Source: Tragulus kanchil (taxonomy: Eukaryota > Chordata > Mammalia > Artiodactyla > Tragulidae). From it: a stretch of 64,000 nt of DNA. Positions within the stretch are counted from its first letter, which is position 1; every line of letters begins with the position of its first letter. This document shows, one piece after another, positions 12,161 to 25,452 of the stretch. The position numbers and the translations under genes were made by a program. Below the pieces are notes generated by a model. That model searched no databases. It had not been told where the DNA came from and was given only the letters and a program-made list of their open reading frames with translations. The stretch lies in the NCBI GenBank assembly GCA_022376925.1, contig JAIOJX010000025.1, positions 138,467,301-138,531,300 of the forward strand. The letters run 5' to 3'.

Positions 12161-12371
12161 GGGCTTTCTTGGTTGCTCAGTAGTAAAGAACCCATCTACT
12201 AGTGCAGGAGATGCAGGTTCGATCCCTGAGTCAGAAAGATCCCTGGAGAAGTAAATGGCAACCCACTCTAGTATTTTTGCCTGGGAAATCCTTTGGACAG
12301 GGGAGGCTGGTAGGCTACAGTCCATGAGGTCGCCAAAGAGTCAGATACAACTCAGCGACAAAGCAACAACA
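12161..12371 (+). mobile_element. Bov-tA SINE
   Basis: Head gctttcttggttgctcag, box B ggttcgatccctg, BovA body, end actcagcgacaaagc. It lies just beyond the L1 3' end. Confidence 0.88.
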
Positions 12372-15245
12372 TTTTACTACAATAAAAAAGAGTAGATGTA
12401 CACAAAGATGTTTATGAATTTGAATTTGATGGTGTCAAGGAAAGAGCAAAAGTGACTACAACATTTCAAGTATGGTGGTACCACTGACAGAAGTTGGAAA
12501 ATGGTAGGTTGATTTGCTTTGACTTGACATCGTTATATACAACATGAGAAGTGGAAAAGTTCTGGTGTAGAGTTAGAACTTAGGGGAGGATTATAGCTGA
12601 AAATATAGCAGCCATTACCATAGCAGTACAATTAAAGCCAAGGGGACTCTCTGATTTTCCCCAAACATTAATAAGAAATTAATGCCCCCTCCCCCACTTT
12701 CTGATCTTGTTCAGAAGATAGCATCCTATTGTGTTTTAAATCATGTTTTCAACAATTCATTGGCATCTATAGACTTAAGGTAAAATTGAATTTTAAGGTG
12801 TCTTCATACTGTGGATTTTAAAATAATCAGTATACCTCAGCTGATTTTCACTTGATAGATAAAAATGCAAGATTATGTGCTTGAAGAGATACAGTGGGAG
12901 TAGGGGAGGAATTATAAAATCTCTTTTGAACTCATATCTGACCAGATGCCATAAAACAATAACTCTTATGGTATTTGTCCAGTCAAGGCTCTCATCGAAA
13001 GTAGATAAAGACATCTAAAGCTGGAGCTGCCTGGATTTGCATAAACCACTGAAAGATTCTGTTTAGGAACACTGAAAAATTGTAGAACTTAGAAACTTGC
13101 ATTTTGTGAAATGCCCATGGAAAGGTTATTTTGAAGGTTATTTTTATTTCCTTGGAACAAGAAACACATTAGTATGGTTTGGAGTGTCTATATAGACTCA
13201 TTAAATACCAGCTCACATCCCCATCAGTAAAACGAAGTTTATTGATGAATGGAATTACTCTCTTCTGAACAAAAGTTATCAGACAAACGACTGTCTAGAA
13301 CTCAGAATCACACAAGTATACAGTCTCCCTGATCAGTGGCAGCGAAGCATTAGCTGACGGTCAGACTTCAGTGCTCTGTGTAGAAAGGCCCGTCCTGTCC
13401 AGATGAGCCTGCAGTATCTCCCACACCCACTAATGCTAATCATTAGCAGTGTCTTTAGCATTTAAAACAAAGGTCTGAGCAACCCTGAAGGAAAGGCTTC
13501 TAACCATATTATAGCATCTGTGCTACAAAAACATGCCATGAAAACAGTTTATTAAAAGCAGACAGGAAAAATATTTGCAGCATGTGACAAGAGGTTTATA
13601 TCCTAGATATATAAAAAATGCATAGCACTGACTGTTTCCTGCCCATAAGAGAGAGAGGGGGAAAGAGGGATGGTTAGTGGCTGGTGAGGGTACAGGCAAA
13701 TATCCTTTAATATCTTTGTATGAATAAAAATAGCAGTACAATTAAAGCCAAGGGACTCTCTGTTTTCCAATAATAAGAAATTAATGCCCCTCCCCCACTT
13801 TCTGATCTTGTTCAGAAGATAGCATCCTATTGTGTTTTAAATCATGTTTTCAACAATTCATTGGCATCTATAGACTTAAGGTAAAATTGAATTTTAAGGT
13901 GTCTTCATACTGTGGATTTTAAAATAATCAGTATACCTCAGCTGATTTTCACTTGATAGATAAAAATGCAAGATTATGTGCTTGAAGAGATACAGTGGGA
14001 GTAGGGGAGGAATTATAAAATCTCTTTTGAACTCATATCTGACCAGATGCCATAAAACAATAACTCTTATGGTATTTGTCCAGTCAAGGCTCTCATCGAA
14101 AGTAGATAAAGACATCTAAAGCTGGAGCTGCCTGGATTTGCATAAACCACTGAAAGATTCTGTTTAGGAACACTGAAAAATTGTAGAACTTAGAAACTTG
14201 CATTTTGTGAAATGCCCATGGAAAGGTTATTTTGAAGGTTATTTTTATTTCCTTGGAACAAGAAACACATTAGTATGGTTTGGAGTGTCTATATAGACTC
14301 ATTAAATACCAGCTCACATCCCCATCAGTAAAACGAAGTTTATTGATGAATGGAATTACTCTCTTCTGAACAAAAGTTATCAGACAAACGACTGTCTAGA
14401 ACTCAGAATCACACAAGTATACAGTCTCCCTGATCAGTGGCAGCGAAGCATTAGCTGACGGTCAGACTTCAGTGCTCTGTGTAGAAAGGCCCGTCCTGTC
14501 CAGATGAGCCTGCAGTATCTCCCACACCCACTAATGCTAATCATTAGCAGTGTCTTTAGCATTTAAAACAAAGGTCTGAGCAACCCTGAAGGAAAGGCTT
14601 CTAACCATATTATAGCATCTGTGCTACAAAAACATGCCATGAAAACAGTTTATTAAAAGCAGACAGGAAAAATATTTGCAGCATGTGACAAGAGGTTTAT
14701 ATCCTAGATATATAAAAAATGCATAGCACTGACTGTTTCCTGCCCATAAGAGAGAGAGGGGGAAAGAGGGATGGTTAGTGGCTGGTGAGGGTACAGGCAA
14801 ATATCCTTTAATATCTTTGTATGAATAAAAAATTTAAAAAGAGCCAGGCATGAGCCACTGATGAATATGATTAATCTTGTGTTTCCACACCTATGGTCCA
14901 TTTATTTGCACATAAGCCCTATAAAAAACTGGTAAGAGAAATGGACCTTAGGCACAAAGAATTTGATTAATTATAATTTTTGATTCATGCCTCACTATCT
15001 TGTCAGCAACTACAGCTTCACATCATCACTTTCTGGTAGCTGCTTAGTAATTGATTATATGAATATAAAGAGAGAGATTTTTCAGTTGCATATTGCTGAA
15101 CATTTTAGATGGTTTCAAAATATTTGGTTTTATAAATATTGCTACAGAGTCATTTTCATATATTTTCCAAGTTTTAAGTTTTTCTTAACATAAATCCTTA
15201 GAATTGAAATTGCTACGTTTAAAGACATCTATATGTATGTGTGTT
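12372..15245. other. Non-coding stretch with D5 and the start of D6
   Basis: AT-rich. Includes duplicated copies but no recognised gene, RNA gene or confident mobile element. Confidence 0.6.
12621..14831 (+). repeat. Duplication D5 (12621-13730 and 13731-14831)
   Basis: The offset falls from 1110 to 1101 because several bases are missing in the first ~60 bp of copy 2 (13755-13800). The rest is near-identical. The unit has no recognised gene or repeat. Confidence 0.95.
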
Positions 15246-15362
15246 CAGGTGCCCCGGTTGTCTCTGACTCTTTGGGACTCTATGGACCACAGCCTGCCAG
15301 GCTCCTACATCCATGGGATTCTCTAGGCAAGAATACTGGAGTGGGTCAAATACTGGAGTGGG
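15246..15362 (-). mobile_element. BovA-type SINE fragment
   Basis: Reverse BovA landmarks: tctctgactctttgggac, ccaggctcctacatcc, caagaatactggagtggg (the last partly repeated). Copied at about 16310-16426. Confidence 0.8.
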
Positions 15363-15424
15363 TTGAAACTCTTTGGATTTGAATCCTTATATAATTAAAT
15401 TGATTCATATCCATAAACACGGAC

Positions 15425-15545
15425 CAAGAATCTGCAGTGTCCTGGGCAGGCACTGTGTTTACCTGACATCATCTCATTTATCCTTCACCGTGGCCTTGGG
15501 AGAAGAATGTCCCCATGTTCAATTTACCGATTTGGAAAAGGACAT
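15425..15545 (-). mobile_element. MIR-like fragment
   Basis: A reversed MIR-like pattern (catctcatttatcc, ttcaatttaccgatttgg), diverged. Repeated at about 16489-16609 by D6. Confidence 0.35.
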
Positions 15546-16309
15546 TTTTTTTTTGGTAAAACATGAACATCCAAGAATAACAGAACCATCAAGGTCTCCC
15601 TTTCCCCCACATTTATCTGAAACGAGTAATGGCCTACATGCCATCTAGATTGCATTTAAGCCAGAATCTAAAAGGTTTTAGAAGGGCTAAAAAAGTGGCA
15701 AAAAATATGAAAACAGTTTATTAAAAGCAGACAGGAAAAATATTTGCAGCATGTGACAAGAGGTTTATATCCTAGATATATAAAAATGCATAGCACTGAC
15801 TGTTTCCTGCCCATAAGAGAGAGGGGAAAGAGGGATGGTTAGTGGCTGGTGAGGGTACAGGCAAATATCCTTTAATATCTTTGTATGAATAAAAAATTTA
15901 AAAAGAGCCAGGCATGAGCCACTGATGAATATGATTAATCTTGTGTTTCCACACCTATGGTCCATTTATTTGCACATAAGCCCTATAAAAAACTGGTAAG
16001 AGAAATGGACCTTAGGCACAAAGAATTTGATTAATTATAATTTTTGATTCATGCCTCACTATCTTGTCAGCAACTACAGCTTCACATCATCACTTTCTGG
16101 TAGCTGCTTAGTAATTGATTATATGAATATAAAGAGAGAGATTTTTCAGTTGCATATTGCTGAACATTTTAGATGGTTTCAAAATATTTGGTTTTATAAA
16201 TATTGCTACAGAGTCATTTTCATATATTTTCCAAGTTTTAAGTTTTTCTTAACATAAATCCTTAGAATTGAAATTGCTACGTTTAAAGACATCTATATGT
16301 ATGTGTGTT

Positions 16310-16426
16310 CAGGTGCCCCGGTTGTCTCTGACTCTTTGGGACTCTATGGACCACAGCCTGCCAGGCTCCTACATCCATGGGATTCTCTAGGCAAGAATAC
16401 TGGAGTGGGTCAAATACTGGAGTGGG
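16310..16426 (-). mobile_element. BovA-type SINE fragment (D6 second copy)
   Basis: Repeat of 15246-15362 by D6. Confidence 0.8.
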
Positions 16427-17210
16427 TTGAAACTCTTTGGATTTGAATCCTTATATAATTAAATTGATTCATATCCATAAACACGGACCAAGAATCTGCA
16501 GTGTCCTGGGCAGGCACTGTGTTTACCTGACATCATCTCATTTATCCTTCACCGTGGCCTTGGGAGAAGAATGTCCCCATGTTCAATTTACCGATTTGGA
16601 AAAGGACATTTTTTTTTTGGTAAAACATGAACATCCAAGAATAACAGAACCATCAAGGTCTCCCTTTCCCCCACATTTATCTGAAACGAGTAATGGCCTA
16701 CATGCCATCTAGATGCATTTAAGCAGAACTGAACTGGCAGCAAATTCAGGTCATCTTTGCACCTGGAAAAAAAATGTCTAAATCTAGAAATAGGATGATT
16801 ATTGTCAGGTTAAATCGGCCATTGTGAAAGCAAAATCAGCCACCCTTAGAGTTGATTAGTCCTCAGCTTCGGGATGTTATGGATCCCACCCAGACTCCCT
16901 GTGCACTAGTATCCTCTGTACTCGGAACACCGACCATAATAAAGTTCTGTCTTATAACTACCTCAGAACTTAAGGACTGCTGGAAGACAAATACTTTTTA
17001 AAGGACAGATGGACATCTGCCCTGCTGATATTAACGTATGAAATCAGATGAAGGTCATGAGAAAATATTAAACCTATGGAACTTTTAAAAGCAATTAATT
17101 TCCAGATGTTTTGATTTTATTCCTGATTTTTTAAATTGCTCTTTCATCCAACGTGATCCGGGTATACACTAGGCTCCAAGAATACAGAGCTCATGTTGTA
17201 ATATTTGCTT

Positions 17211-17342
17211 ATTAAAAGACTCAAGGGAGGGAGGCTGAAGAAGGAGGGAATACATATATGACTGATTTGCTTTGATATATGGCAGAGACCACCACAACAT
17301 TGTAAAGCGATTATTCTCCGGTAAAAAAAAATAATATATATA
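17211..17342 (+). mobile_element. Ruminant L1 3' tail, first
   Basis: The block gactgatttgctttgatata ... cattgtaaagcgattattctcc with an A/T tail resembles the 3' end of ruminant L1 copies. Confidence 0.5.
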
Positions 17343-17392
17343 GACCCTGTTCACACCACAAGGTATATGGTATCATCCCCAACCTCAAGAAG

Positions 17393-17520
17393 TCGGGAGG
17401 GAGGCGTCGGAGGAAGGGGACTTAGGTGTACCTATGACTGATTCATGCCGATGTTTGGCAGAAACCAGTACAAGTCTGTAAAGCAATTATCCTTCAGTTA
17501 AAAATAATTAAAAAAAAAGA
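17393..17520 (+). mobile_element. Ruminant L1 3' tail, second
   Basis: A diverged relative of 17211-17342 (gactgattcatgccgatg, gtaaagcaattatccttc, A-rich tail). Two separate insertions or an old duplication. Too different to belong to the ~1.1-kb duplication class. Confidence 0.5.
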
Positions 17521-18062
17521 TTGACAAGGATGCATATGATAAATACCCTGGGAGAGATAAAAGCCAAAGATCTGCCAAAGCACAGGGTGCCTGGGGGCGG
17601 AGCACCTGACACCGGCTGGAGTCCCGGAGTCACCCCCATGGGAGAGTCCATGGAGGAATGAATAAACTACACAAAAACTGGTGCAATCTTAATGAGTGTA
17701 TGTGCTTCACATGTTGCTCTATTTGCATCTCTCCTGGCTTGCTTGGTCCTGGGAGACCAACCACGACTTTAAGCTGGGGCAGGGGAGGGTGGGAGTAGTG
17801 CGGCTAGGCTTGGTCACAGAGATGCTCTTGCATTTAGCTAGTTGCATGCCTGATTTTCTTTTTTTTTCTTTGACGATAGCCGCCACATTGCCAGTTTTAT
17901 TTGTAGAAACATCAGGCCCTAGAGTGCCAGGTTAAAATACAGGAGTTATCTGTTATAATTGCCCAGGAAGTTACAATTGGAATTCCCCATAGAAATGGTA
18001 TTTTGGTTTAATATTAGAAAGAACTAAAATCAAAAATGACATTTGTTTTATGTTGGTTGATT

Positions 18063-18180
18063 GTTTAGTTGGTCACTCTTGTCCAACTCTTTTGTGACCC
18101 CATGAAGTGTGGCCTGCCAGACTGCTCTGGGATTTCCCAGGTAAGGATACTGGATCGAGCTGCCGCTTCCTTCTCCATGC
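18063..18180 (-). mobile_element. BovA-type SINE fragment
   Basis: Reverse BovA: tcttgtccaactctttt, ggcctgccagactgctc, ggtaaggatactgga. Confidence 0.75.
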
Positions 18181-18257
18181 CTGATTGTTTAAAAGATTTG
18201 TAGGCTGTGTCTCCTATTTCTTCAACCCATTCCTCTATACCTCAGAAACTTATTCTT

Positions 18258-18523
18258 TTTTTTTTTTTTTAATTTTGATCTCTTTTATTATTTCTTTATT
18301 TATTTTCATCCATCTTTATTCTTTGGCCTGAGTGGGCCTCCCATTGCCGTGACCTCTCCTTGCAGTGCACCGGCTCTGGGTGCATGTGTTCCAGAGCTCT
18401 GGCTCCTAATTGGACACTGGCCTCAGCCACTCTATCGCACATGGGATCTTCCCAGGCCAGGGATTGAATCAGTGCCCCTTGCACTGCAAGGCAGACTCTT
18501 CCCACTGAAACACCAAGGAATCC
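18258..18523 (-). mobile_element. tRNA-derived SINE with target-site duplication
   Basis: Flanked by cagaaacttattctt (18243-18257) and cagaaatttattctt (18524-18538). T-rich tail at 18258-18272. The D7 junction point lies within its 5' end. Confidence 0.9.
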
Positions 18524-20764
18524 CAGAAATTTATTCTTATGTTGCCCTCCTACCCCCAAGAATTCCATTGGTACAGCTGTGATTAAGTTCGTCTGCATAT
18601 CCCCCTGGTCTTGGGAGATATCCCACGTGACAGATGGGCCCACATCGTGGCAACTGCAGTGGATGAAGGCAGTAGAGAAGCTCAAACCTTGCAGTCAGCT
18701 CTTGAGTCTAGGAGTCAAAGTCCATGCTAGGGCAGTTTCCATTTTCTTCCATGTGTCTGGTTGACATATGAAAAGGGGCAGACTATAACCCAAAGTGCTC
18801 ATGAAGTTTTCCTATCCTCTATGGCGCTTCTCTCCAATACAGCTGCACATTATAGGACTTTTGTGTTTTCTGAGTCCTTTCATTCTACGCCCCGCTTTTT
18901 ATCCTGGATGAGTTTCTGTCCTGCAATCAAAGTGTCTTAAGTAAGGCAGATACTCAAAGCGTACCTTTATGCATTGTTTTATCTAACCAGCAATCCAGTG
19001 GTTTAATTTTCCAAGGTGAATTTCTCTTCCTGAAGTGTCATTGAATTGAGCCTTAGCAGAGATGTTTTCTGTGCTTGGCTCAGATAATACTGAACCATTG
19101 AGGAAATGAGCAAATGGAAGTAACCAGAGTGAACGACCCCTCTTGATTCCTCTGCCCCTCATTTCATCAAGGGAGTTTTATTTCAGTTGGAAGCCAGGAT
19201 TTCTTTTATTCCTTTGATATGTAAATATATAACCAGCAAGTGCTATGTTCCAGGCATGGTTAATAGGCACTTGGAATGTGAAGATTAGAGAAGGCATGGA
19301 CCTTGTCCTCCACGAGCTCACAGTTTAGTGGAGGAAAATGACAAACCAGGGATTACAATACAGTAAATGCTATTTAGGGAAGCACTGAGTGATACAGAAA
19401 CAGACGGGCAGCACCTCAGCAGCTTTTGGAAGACCTCTGGGAGGCAGTCAAGTCAGGCTTCTGGTAAGAGGTGACACCTGAAATGAGTCTTGAAGGATGA
19501 GGATGAATTGGCCAGAGAAAGAAGCTGAAGAGGGTGTACAATGTACATAATCAAACACGGGCGAAAATGGGGAAGACATGCCGTATTATAAAGTTACTCT
19601 ATAAAGTTTTGTTCCCCAGAACTATCTTTCAGGATGAAACACCAAGGAATCCCAGAAATTTATTCTTATGTTGCCCTCCTACCCCCAAGAATTCCATTGG
19701 TACAGCTGTGATTAAGTTCGTCTGCACATCCCCCTGGTTTTGGGAGATATCCCACGTGACAGATGGGCCCACATCATGGCAACTGCAGTGGATGAAGGCA
19801 GTAGAGAAGCTCAAACCTTGCAGTCAGCTCTTGAGTCTAGGAGTCAAAGTCCATGCTAGGGCAGTTTCCATTTTCTTCCATGTGTCTGGTTGACATATGA
19901 AAAGGGGCAGACTATAACCCAAAGTGCTCATGAAGTTTTCCTATCCTCTATGGCGCTTCTCTCCAATACAGCTGCACATTATAGGACTTTTGTGTTTTCT
20001 GAGTCCTTTCATTCTACGCCCCGCTTTTTATCCTGGATGAGTTTCTGTCCTGCAATCAAAGTGTCTTAAGTAAGGCAGATACTCAAAGCGTACATTTATG
20101 CATTGTTTTATCTAACCAGCAATCCAGTGGCTTAATTTTCCAAGGTGAATTTCTCTTCCTGAAGTGTCATTGAATTGAGCCTTAGCAGAGATGTTTTCTG
20201 TGCTTGGCTCAGATAATACTGAACCATTGAGGAAATGAGCAAATGGAAGTAACCAGAGTGAACGACCCCTCTTGATTCCTCTGCCCCTCATTTCATCAAG
20301 GGATTTTTATTTCAGTTGGAAGCCAGGATTTCTTTTATTCCTTTGATATATAAATATATAACCAGCAAGTGCTATGTTCCAGGCATGGTTTATAGGCACT
20401 TGGAATGTGAAGATTAAAGAAGGCATGGACCTTGTCCTCCAGGAGCTCACAGTTTAGTGGAGGAAAATGACAAACCAGGGATTACAATACAGTAAATGCT
20501 ATTTAGGGAAGCACTGAGTGATACAGAAACAGACGGGCAGCACCTCAGCAGCTTTTGGAAGACCTCTGGGAGGCAGTCAAGTCAGGCTTCTGGTAAGAGG
20601 TGACACCTGAAATGAGTCTTGAAGGATGAGGATGAATTGGCCAGAGAAAGAAGCTGAAGAGGGTGTACAATGTACATAATCAAACACGGGCGAAAATGGG
20701 GAAGACATGCCGTATTATAAAGTTACTCTATAAAGTTTTGTTCCCCAGAACTATCTTTCAGGAT
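18507..20764 (+). repeat. Duplication D7 (18507-19635 and 19636-20764)
   Basis: Constant offset 1129 with a handful of substitutions (for example gcatatcc/gcacatcc and ggttaatagg/ggtttatagg). It starts inside the 5' end of a SINE, so copy 2 begins with an orphan 17-bp SINE end. Confidence 0.95.
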
Positions 20765-21390
20765 AAAGACAGTTGCATTATACTCAGGTCTTTATAATCT
20801 TTTACACTATAGGGCACTCTGTCAATTACTTTGAGTCACTAAGAATTGTTTAGGAAAGGCACAATGGCCTGGAACTACCTATGTCAGCTGCTGGTTTGTA
20901 TGCGTATAGGAGTCATTTGAAAAAGGAAGCAAAGAAATTCAATACAGATCTAATAAGTATCTCGGGGCCAAGTGGGGAATGACTTCGCTCTTGCTAGTCT
21001 TGGATATCATTGCAAATAAGCCTTTTAAAGATCACTTTAAAATGAAATACAATTAGTGGTTACTTTGTGGAGATCATGAGCATACATCCACAGGATGAGC
21101 GGAAAAAATAAAACTGGTCTTATTTTAAGCAAATGGATATTTGTGGCTTGAGATAAAATTTCCAGTGATAACATTATGTACAGATGAAAAAAAAAAAACT
21201 ATTTCCATTCTCAAGATGGAGAAGAAAAGCCATTTTCACACCCTTCTTTTTCAATTTCCAGAAATCATAAAGTGAACAAGAAATAGACATTCAGATTTTA
21301 ACTTTGATGACACTAGGTCATATAGGTAACCTTAAACTAGAATTTTTTAAGACTGAAAAGTGGCAGAAGGATGATAAGAATGGTAAGGAG
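18765..21390. other. Non-coding stretch with D7 and D8 copies
   Basis: Contains diverged interspersed-repeat-like sequence (ggaatgtgaagatta ... gaaggatgaggatgaattgg) that I cannot assign securely. No gene seen. Confidence 0.5.
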
Positions 21391-22674
21391 GGCTTCCCTG
21401 GTGGTCCAGTGGGTAAAGAGTCTGCCTTGCAGTGCAAGGCGCACTTGTTCGATCCCTGGCACCAGAAGATCCCATCAGTGGGGTCCAATTACAAGCCAGC
21501 ACTCTAGAACGCATGTGCCCAGAGCCAGTGCTTGCGATTAAAGAAGGCATGGACCTTGTCCTCCAGGAGCTCACAGTTTAGTGGAGGAAAATGACAAACC
21601 AGGGATTACAATACAGTAAATGCTATTTAGGGAAGCACTGAGTGATACAGAAACAGACGGGCAGCACCTCAGCAGCTTTTGGAAGACCTCTGGGAGGCAG
21701 TCAAGTCAGGCTTCTGGTAAGAGGTGACACCTGAAATGAGTCTTGAAGGATGAGGATGAATTGGCCAGAGAAAGAAGCTGAAGAGGGTGTACAATGTACA
21801 TAATCAAACACGGGCGAAAATGGGGAAGACATGCCGTATTATAAAGTTATTCTATAAAGTTTTGTTCCCCAGAACTATCTTTCAGGATAAAGACAGTTGC
21901 ATTATACTCAGGTCTTTATAATCTTTTACACTATAGGGCACTCTGTCAATTACTTTGAGTCACTAAGAATTGTTTAGGAAAGGCACAATGGCGTGGAACT
22001 ACCTATGTCAGCTGCTGGTTTGTATGCGTATAGGAGTCATTTGAAAAAGGAAGCAAAGAAATTCAATACAGATCTAATAAGTATCTCGGGGCCAAGTGGG
22101 GAATGACTTCGCTCTTGCTAGTCTTGGATATCATTGCAAATAAGCCTTTTAAAGATCACTTTAAAATGAAATATAATTAGTGGTTACTTTGTGGAGATCA
22201 TGAGCATACATCCACAGGATGAGCGGAAAAAATAAAACTGGTCTTATTTTAAGCAAATGGATATTTGTGGCTTGAGATAAAATTTCCAGTGATAACATTA
22301 TGTACAGATGAAAAAAAAAAACTATTTCCATTCTCAAGATGGAGAAGAAAAGCCATTTTCACACCCTTCTTTTTCAATTTCCAGAAATAATAAAGTGAAC
22401 AAGAAATAGACATTCAGACTTTACCTTTGATGACACTAGGTCATATAGGTAACCTTGAATTAGAATTTTTTAAGACTGAAAAGTGGCAGAAGGATGATAA
22501 GAATGGTAAGGAGGACTTCCCTGGTGGTTCAGTGGGTAAAGAGTCTGCCTTGCAGTGCAAGGCGCACTTGTTCGATCCCTGGCACCAGAAGATCCCACAT
22601 GCAAAGGAATGGCTAGGCCAGTGTGTCCAATTACAAGCCAGCACTCTAGAACGCATGTGCCCAGAGCCAGTGCT
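20412..22674 (+). repeat. Duplication D8 (20412-21535 and 21536-22674)
   Basis: Offset 1124, then larger because copy 1's SINE lacks about 18 bp near 21475. It overlaps D7, so about 353 bp are present three times (19283-19635, 20412-20764, 21536-21888). The junction falls inside a SINE: copy 1's SINE stops at 21532, while copy 2's runs to its tail. Confidence 0.95.
21391..21532 (+). mobile_element. tRNA-derived SINE, 3'-truncated
   Basis: Head ggcttccctggtggtccag. It lacks about 18 bp around 21475 and is cut at 21532 by the D8 junction. The full version is at 22513. Confidence 0.85.
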
Positions 22675-22786
22675 CTGCAACAAGAGGGACCCCTGCGATA
22701 GGAGGCCCACACAGGCCAAAGAATAAAGATAGATGAAAATAAATAAATGAAAAACCAATAAAAGAGGCCAAATTTTAGAAAAAAGA
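22513..22786 (+). mobile_element. tRNA-derived SINE, full length
   Basis: Head to A-rich tail, flanked by gaatggtaagga (22501-22512) and gaatgttaagga (22787-22798), a target-site duplication with one mismatch. Confidence 0.88.
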
Positions 22787-23098
22787 GAATGTTAAGGAAA
22801 GTCCAACTTGAGTTCCTGCAGTACAGGCATTCAAGCACCTGAAAAACTCAGCCATAAAGGCATTGGAGACCACAGGAGATGGGTGGGATAGGAGGCTGAG
22901 AAGTAGGAATGTCTGTCCAAGGAGTCATTGCACGCCAGATCCCCACCCCCATTCCCCTTGGACAGGAAACCAGGCCTCCTGCCTTTCCCCCTTCACATAA
23001 AATCAGAAGTTTATCCTCTGGAAGAAGTAAACCAGAGAACTGCCAGACTCAGATATAAGGCACACAGGAGGTGAGAGGGAGGAGCCCTGGTTTCTTCC

Positions 23099-23317
23099 AT
23101 GTGCATGCGTGCTCAGTCGTGTTGGACTATTTGAAATCCCATGTGCTGTGGCCCACCAGGCTCCTCTATCCATGGAATTTTCCAGGCAAAAGTACTGGTG
23201 TGGGTTGCCATTTCCTTCTCTAGGGGATCTTCCCAACCTAGGGATCAAACCTGTGTCTCCTACGTCTCTTGCATTGGCAGGCAGATTCTTTACCTCTATA
23301 CCACTTGGGAAACCCCC
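23099..23317 (-). mobile_element. Bov-tA SINE
   Basis: Full reverse Bov-tA: gctcagtcgtgttggac ... ccatttccttctctagggg ... cacttgggaaacccc. D9 repeats it at 24182-24400. Confidence 0.9.
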
Positions 23318-24181
23318 TAGTTTGTACACTTGCCAGTGAATGCCTGCAGACTGGATATTGCAAGGGAAGAAGTTAGATGATCCACCTCTTAAAAAAAAAA
23401 AAAAACCCAGAGATCCTGGCATTTGGGAGTCCCTAATTTGGAGAAGGCTCTAATGCGCCCCCCACACTGCTGCCCCCATATCTATTCTCTCTTTTATCCT
23501 TTTTACTGATAGAATACCTCCAAGTTTTAGCAAGGAACATGGCTGTCAGAGTTGAGATTACATTTACCAGACTCCTTTGCAGGGAGGAATGACCACTGAC
23601 CAAACTCTTCTGAGCCCTGTGAGCAGTTTCTGCTTCATTCCCTTAAAAGAAGCTTGCTTGTCCTCCTGTTTCTCTCACTCCCTTCTAGAGTAGGATGTGG
23701 TTGTGGTGCTGGTAGGGAAGGACAAGATCCTGGGGGACATGGGAGCGGCAGAATAGAGTAGAAGGAGCAGCAGCAGCCTGTCCAATACCAGGCATCAACT
23801 GTGAAATGTTAAAAGAGAAAGAAGTGAGCTCCTAACTTGAAGGGGCCACTGTACTTGGGGACCTCTTTGTTGTAGCACCTTAGCATGTAACCTAATACAC
23901 TATGAATTAAAAAAAAAGGGAGGGAGGCTTCCCCTGGTGGTCCAAGACTACTAGAAGTGACCAAAAAAAAAAAAGAAGAAGAAGAAAAGGACACTGCCTA
24001 TGTGTAAAAAGCGTAGGATCCTACTCATTCAGAGAATAAGAAAGAACTCTTGGAAGTTAATCATTTATGAAGTAGATCAATAAAAGATTTGGAAGATGAA
24101 GCTGTAGAAATTTTCAGAAAGTAAAAAAAATAAAGATGAGCAATGGTGATAAAAAGAGAGGGAGGAGCCCTGGTTTCTTCC

Positions 24182-24400
24182 ATGTGCATGCGTGCTCAGT
24201 CGTGTTGGACTATTTGAAATCCCATGTGCTGTGGCCCACCAGGCTCCTCTATCCATGGAATTTTCCAGGCAAAAGTACTGGTGTGGGTTGCCATTTCCTT
24301 CTCTAGGGGATCTTCCCAACCTAGGGATCAAACCTGTGTCTCCTACGTCTCTTGCATTGGCAGGCAGATTCTTTACCTCTATACCACTTGGGAAACCCCC
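24182..24400 (-). mobile_element. Bov-tA SINE (D9 second copy)
   Basis: Copy of 23099-23317 at offset 1083. Confidence 0.9.
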
Positions 24401-25452
24401 TAGTTTGTACACTTGCCAGTGAATGCCTGCAGACTGGATATTGCAAGGGAAGAAGTTAGATGATCCACCTCTTAAAAAAAAAAAAAAAACCCAGAGATCC
24501 TGGCATTTGGGAGTCCCTAATTTGGAGAAGGCTCTAATGCACCCCCCACACTGCTGCCCCCATATCTATTCTCTCTTTTATCCTTTTTACTGATAGAATA
24601 CCTCCAAGTTTTAGCAAGGAACACGGCTGCCAGAGTTGAGATTACATTTACCAGACTCCTTTGCAGGGAGGTATGACCACTGACTAAACTCTTCTGAGCC
24701 CTGTGAGCAGTTTCTGCTTCATTCCCTTAAAAGAAGCTTGCTTGTCCTCCTGTTTCTCTCACTCCCTTCTAGAGTGGGATGTGGTTGTGGTGCTGGTAGG
24801 GAAGGACAAGATCCTGGGGGACATGGGAGCGGCAGAATAGAGTAGAAGGAGCAGCAGCAGCCTGTCCAATACCAGGCATCAGCTATGAAATGTTAAAAGA
24901 GAAAGAAGTAAGCTCTTAACTTGAAGGGGCCACTGTACTTGGGGACCTCTTTGTTGTAGCACCTTAGCGTGTAACCTAATACACTATGAATTAAAAAAAA
25001 AGGGAGGGGGGCTTCCCCTGGTGGTCCAAGACTACTAGAAGTGACCAAAAAAAAAAAAAGAAGAAGAAGAAGAAGAAAAGGACACTGCCTATGTGTAAAA
25101 AGCGTAGGATCCTACTCATTCAGAGAATAAGAAAGAACTCTTGGAAGTTAATCATTTATGAAGTAGATCAATAAAAGATTTGGAAGATGAAGCTGTAGAA
25201 ATTTTCAGAAAGTAAAAAAAATAAAGATGAGCAATGGTGATAAAAAAGAGAGAACTGGAGAATATTCCAGTAAGTCCAGCATATTATTCAGATGAGTTCC
25301 AGAAACAGCAAGAAGAGAAATACTGAGGGTTCTTAAATAAAAATTATCAAAAACAATTTATTATTTATTTATAAAATATCAGAGTTGAATAATAGAGTAT
25401 TTCCAGATTAATATGTTTCTTAATAATTAATATACTTTAAGAACATGTTTGA

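Larger units (their letters stand above)
14639..16729 (+). repeat. Duplication D6 (14639-15665 and 15707-16729)
   Basis: Offset 1068 falling to about 1064. The end of copy 1 (15646-15706) degrades into unmatched sequence before the junction. It overlaps D5, so about 190 bp near 13541-13730 recur at 14642-14831 and 15709-15897. It carries a BovA fragment and a MIR-like stretch. Confidence 0.93.
23073..25246 (+). repeat. Duplication D9 (23073-24155 and 24156-25246)
   Basis: Offset 1083 rising to about 1091 through homopolymer and (GAA)n length changes (two extra GAA units near 25060). Each copy has a Bov-tA SINE and a short SINE fragment. Some substitutions are spread through the unit. Confidence 0.95.

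Noticed and set aside
18258..18523. tRNA genes suggested by box A/B-like sequences in SINE heads
   Set aside because: They are tRNA-derived SINE promoters without a full cloverleaf. No stand-alone tRNA gene was found.
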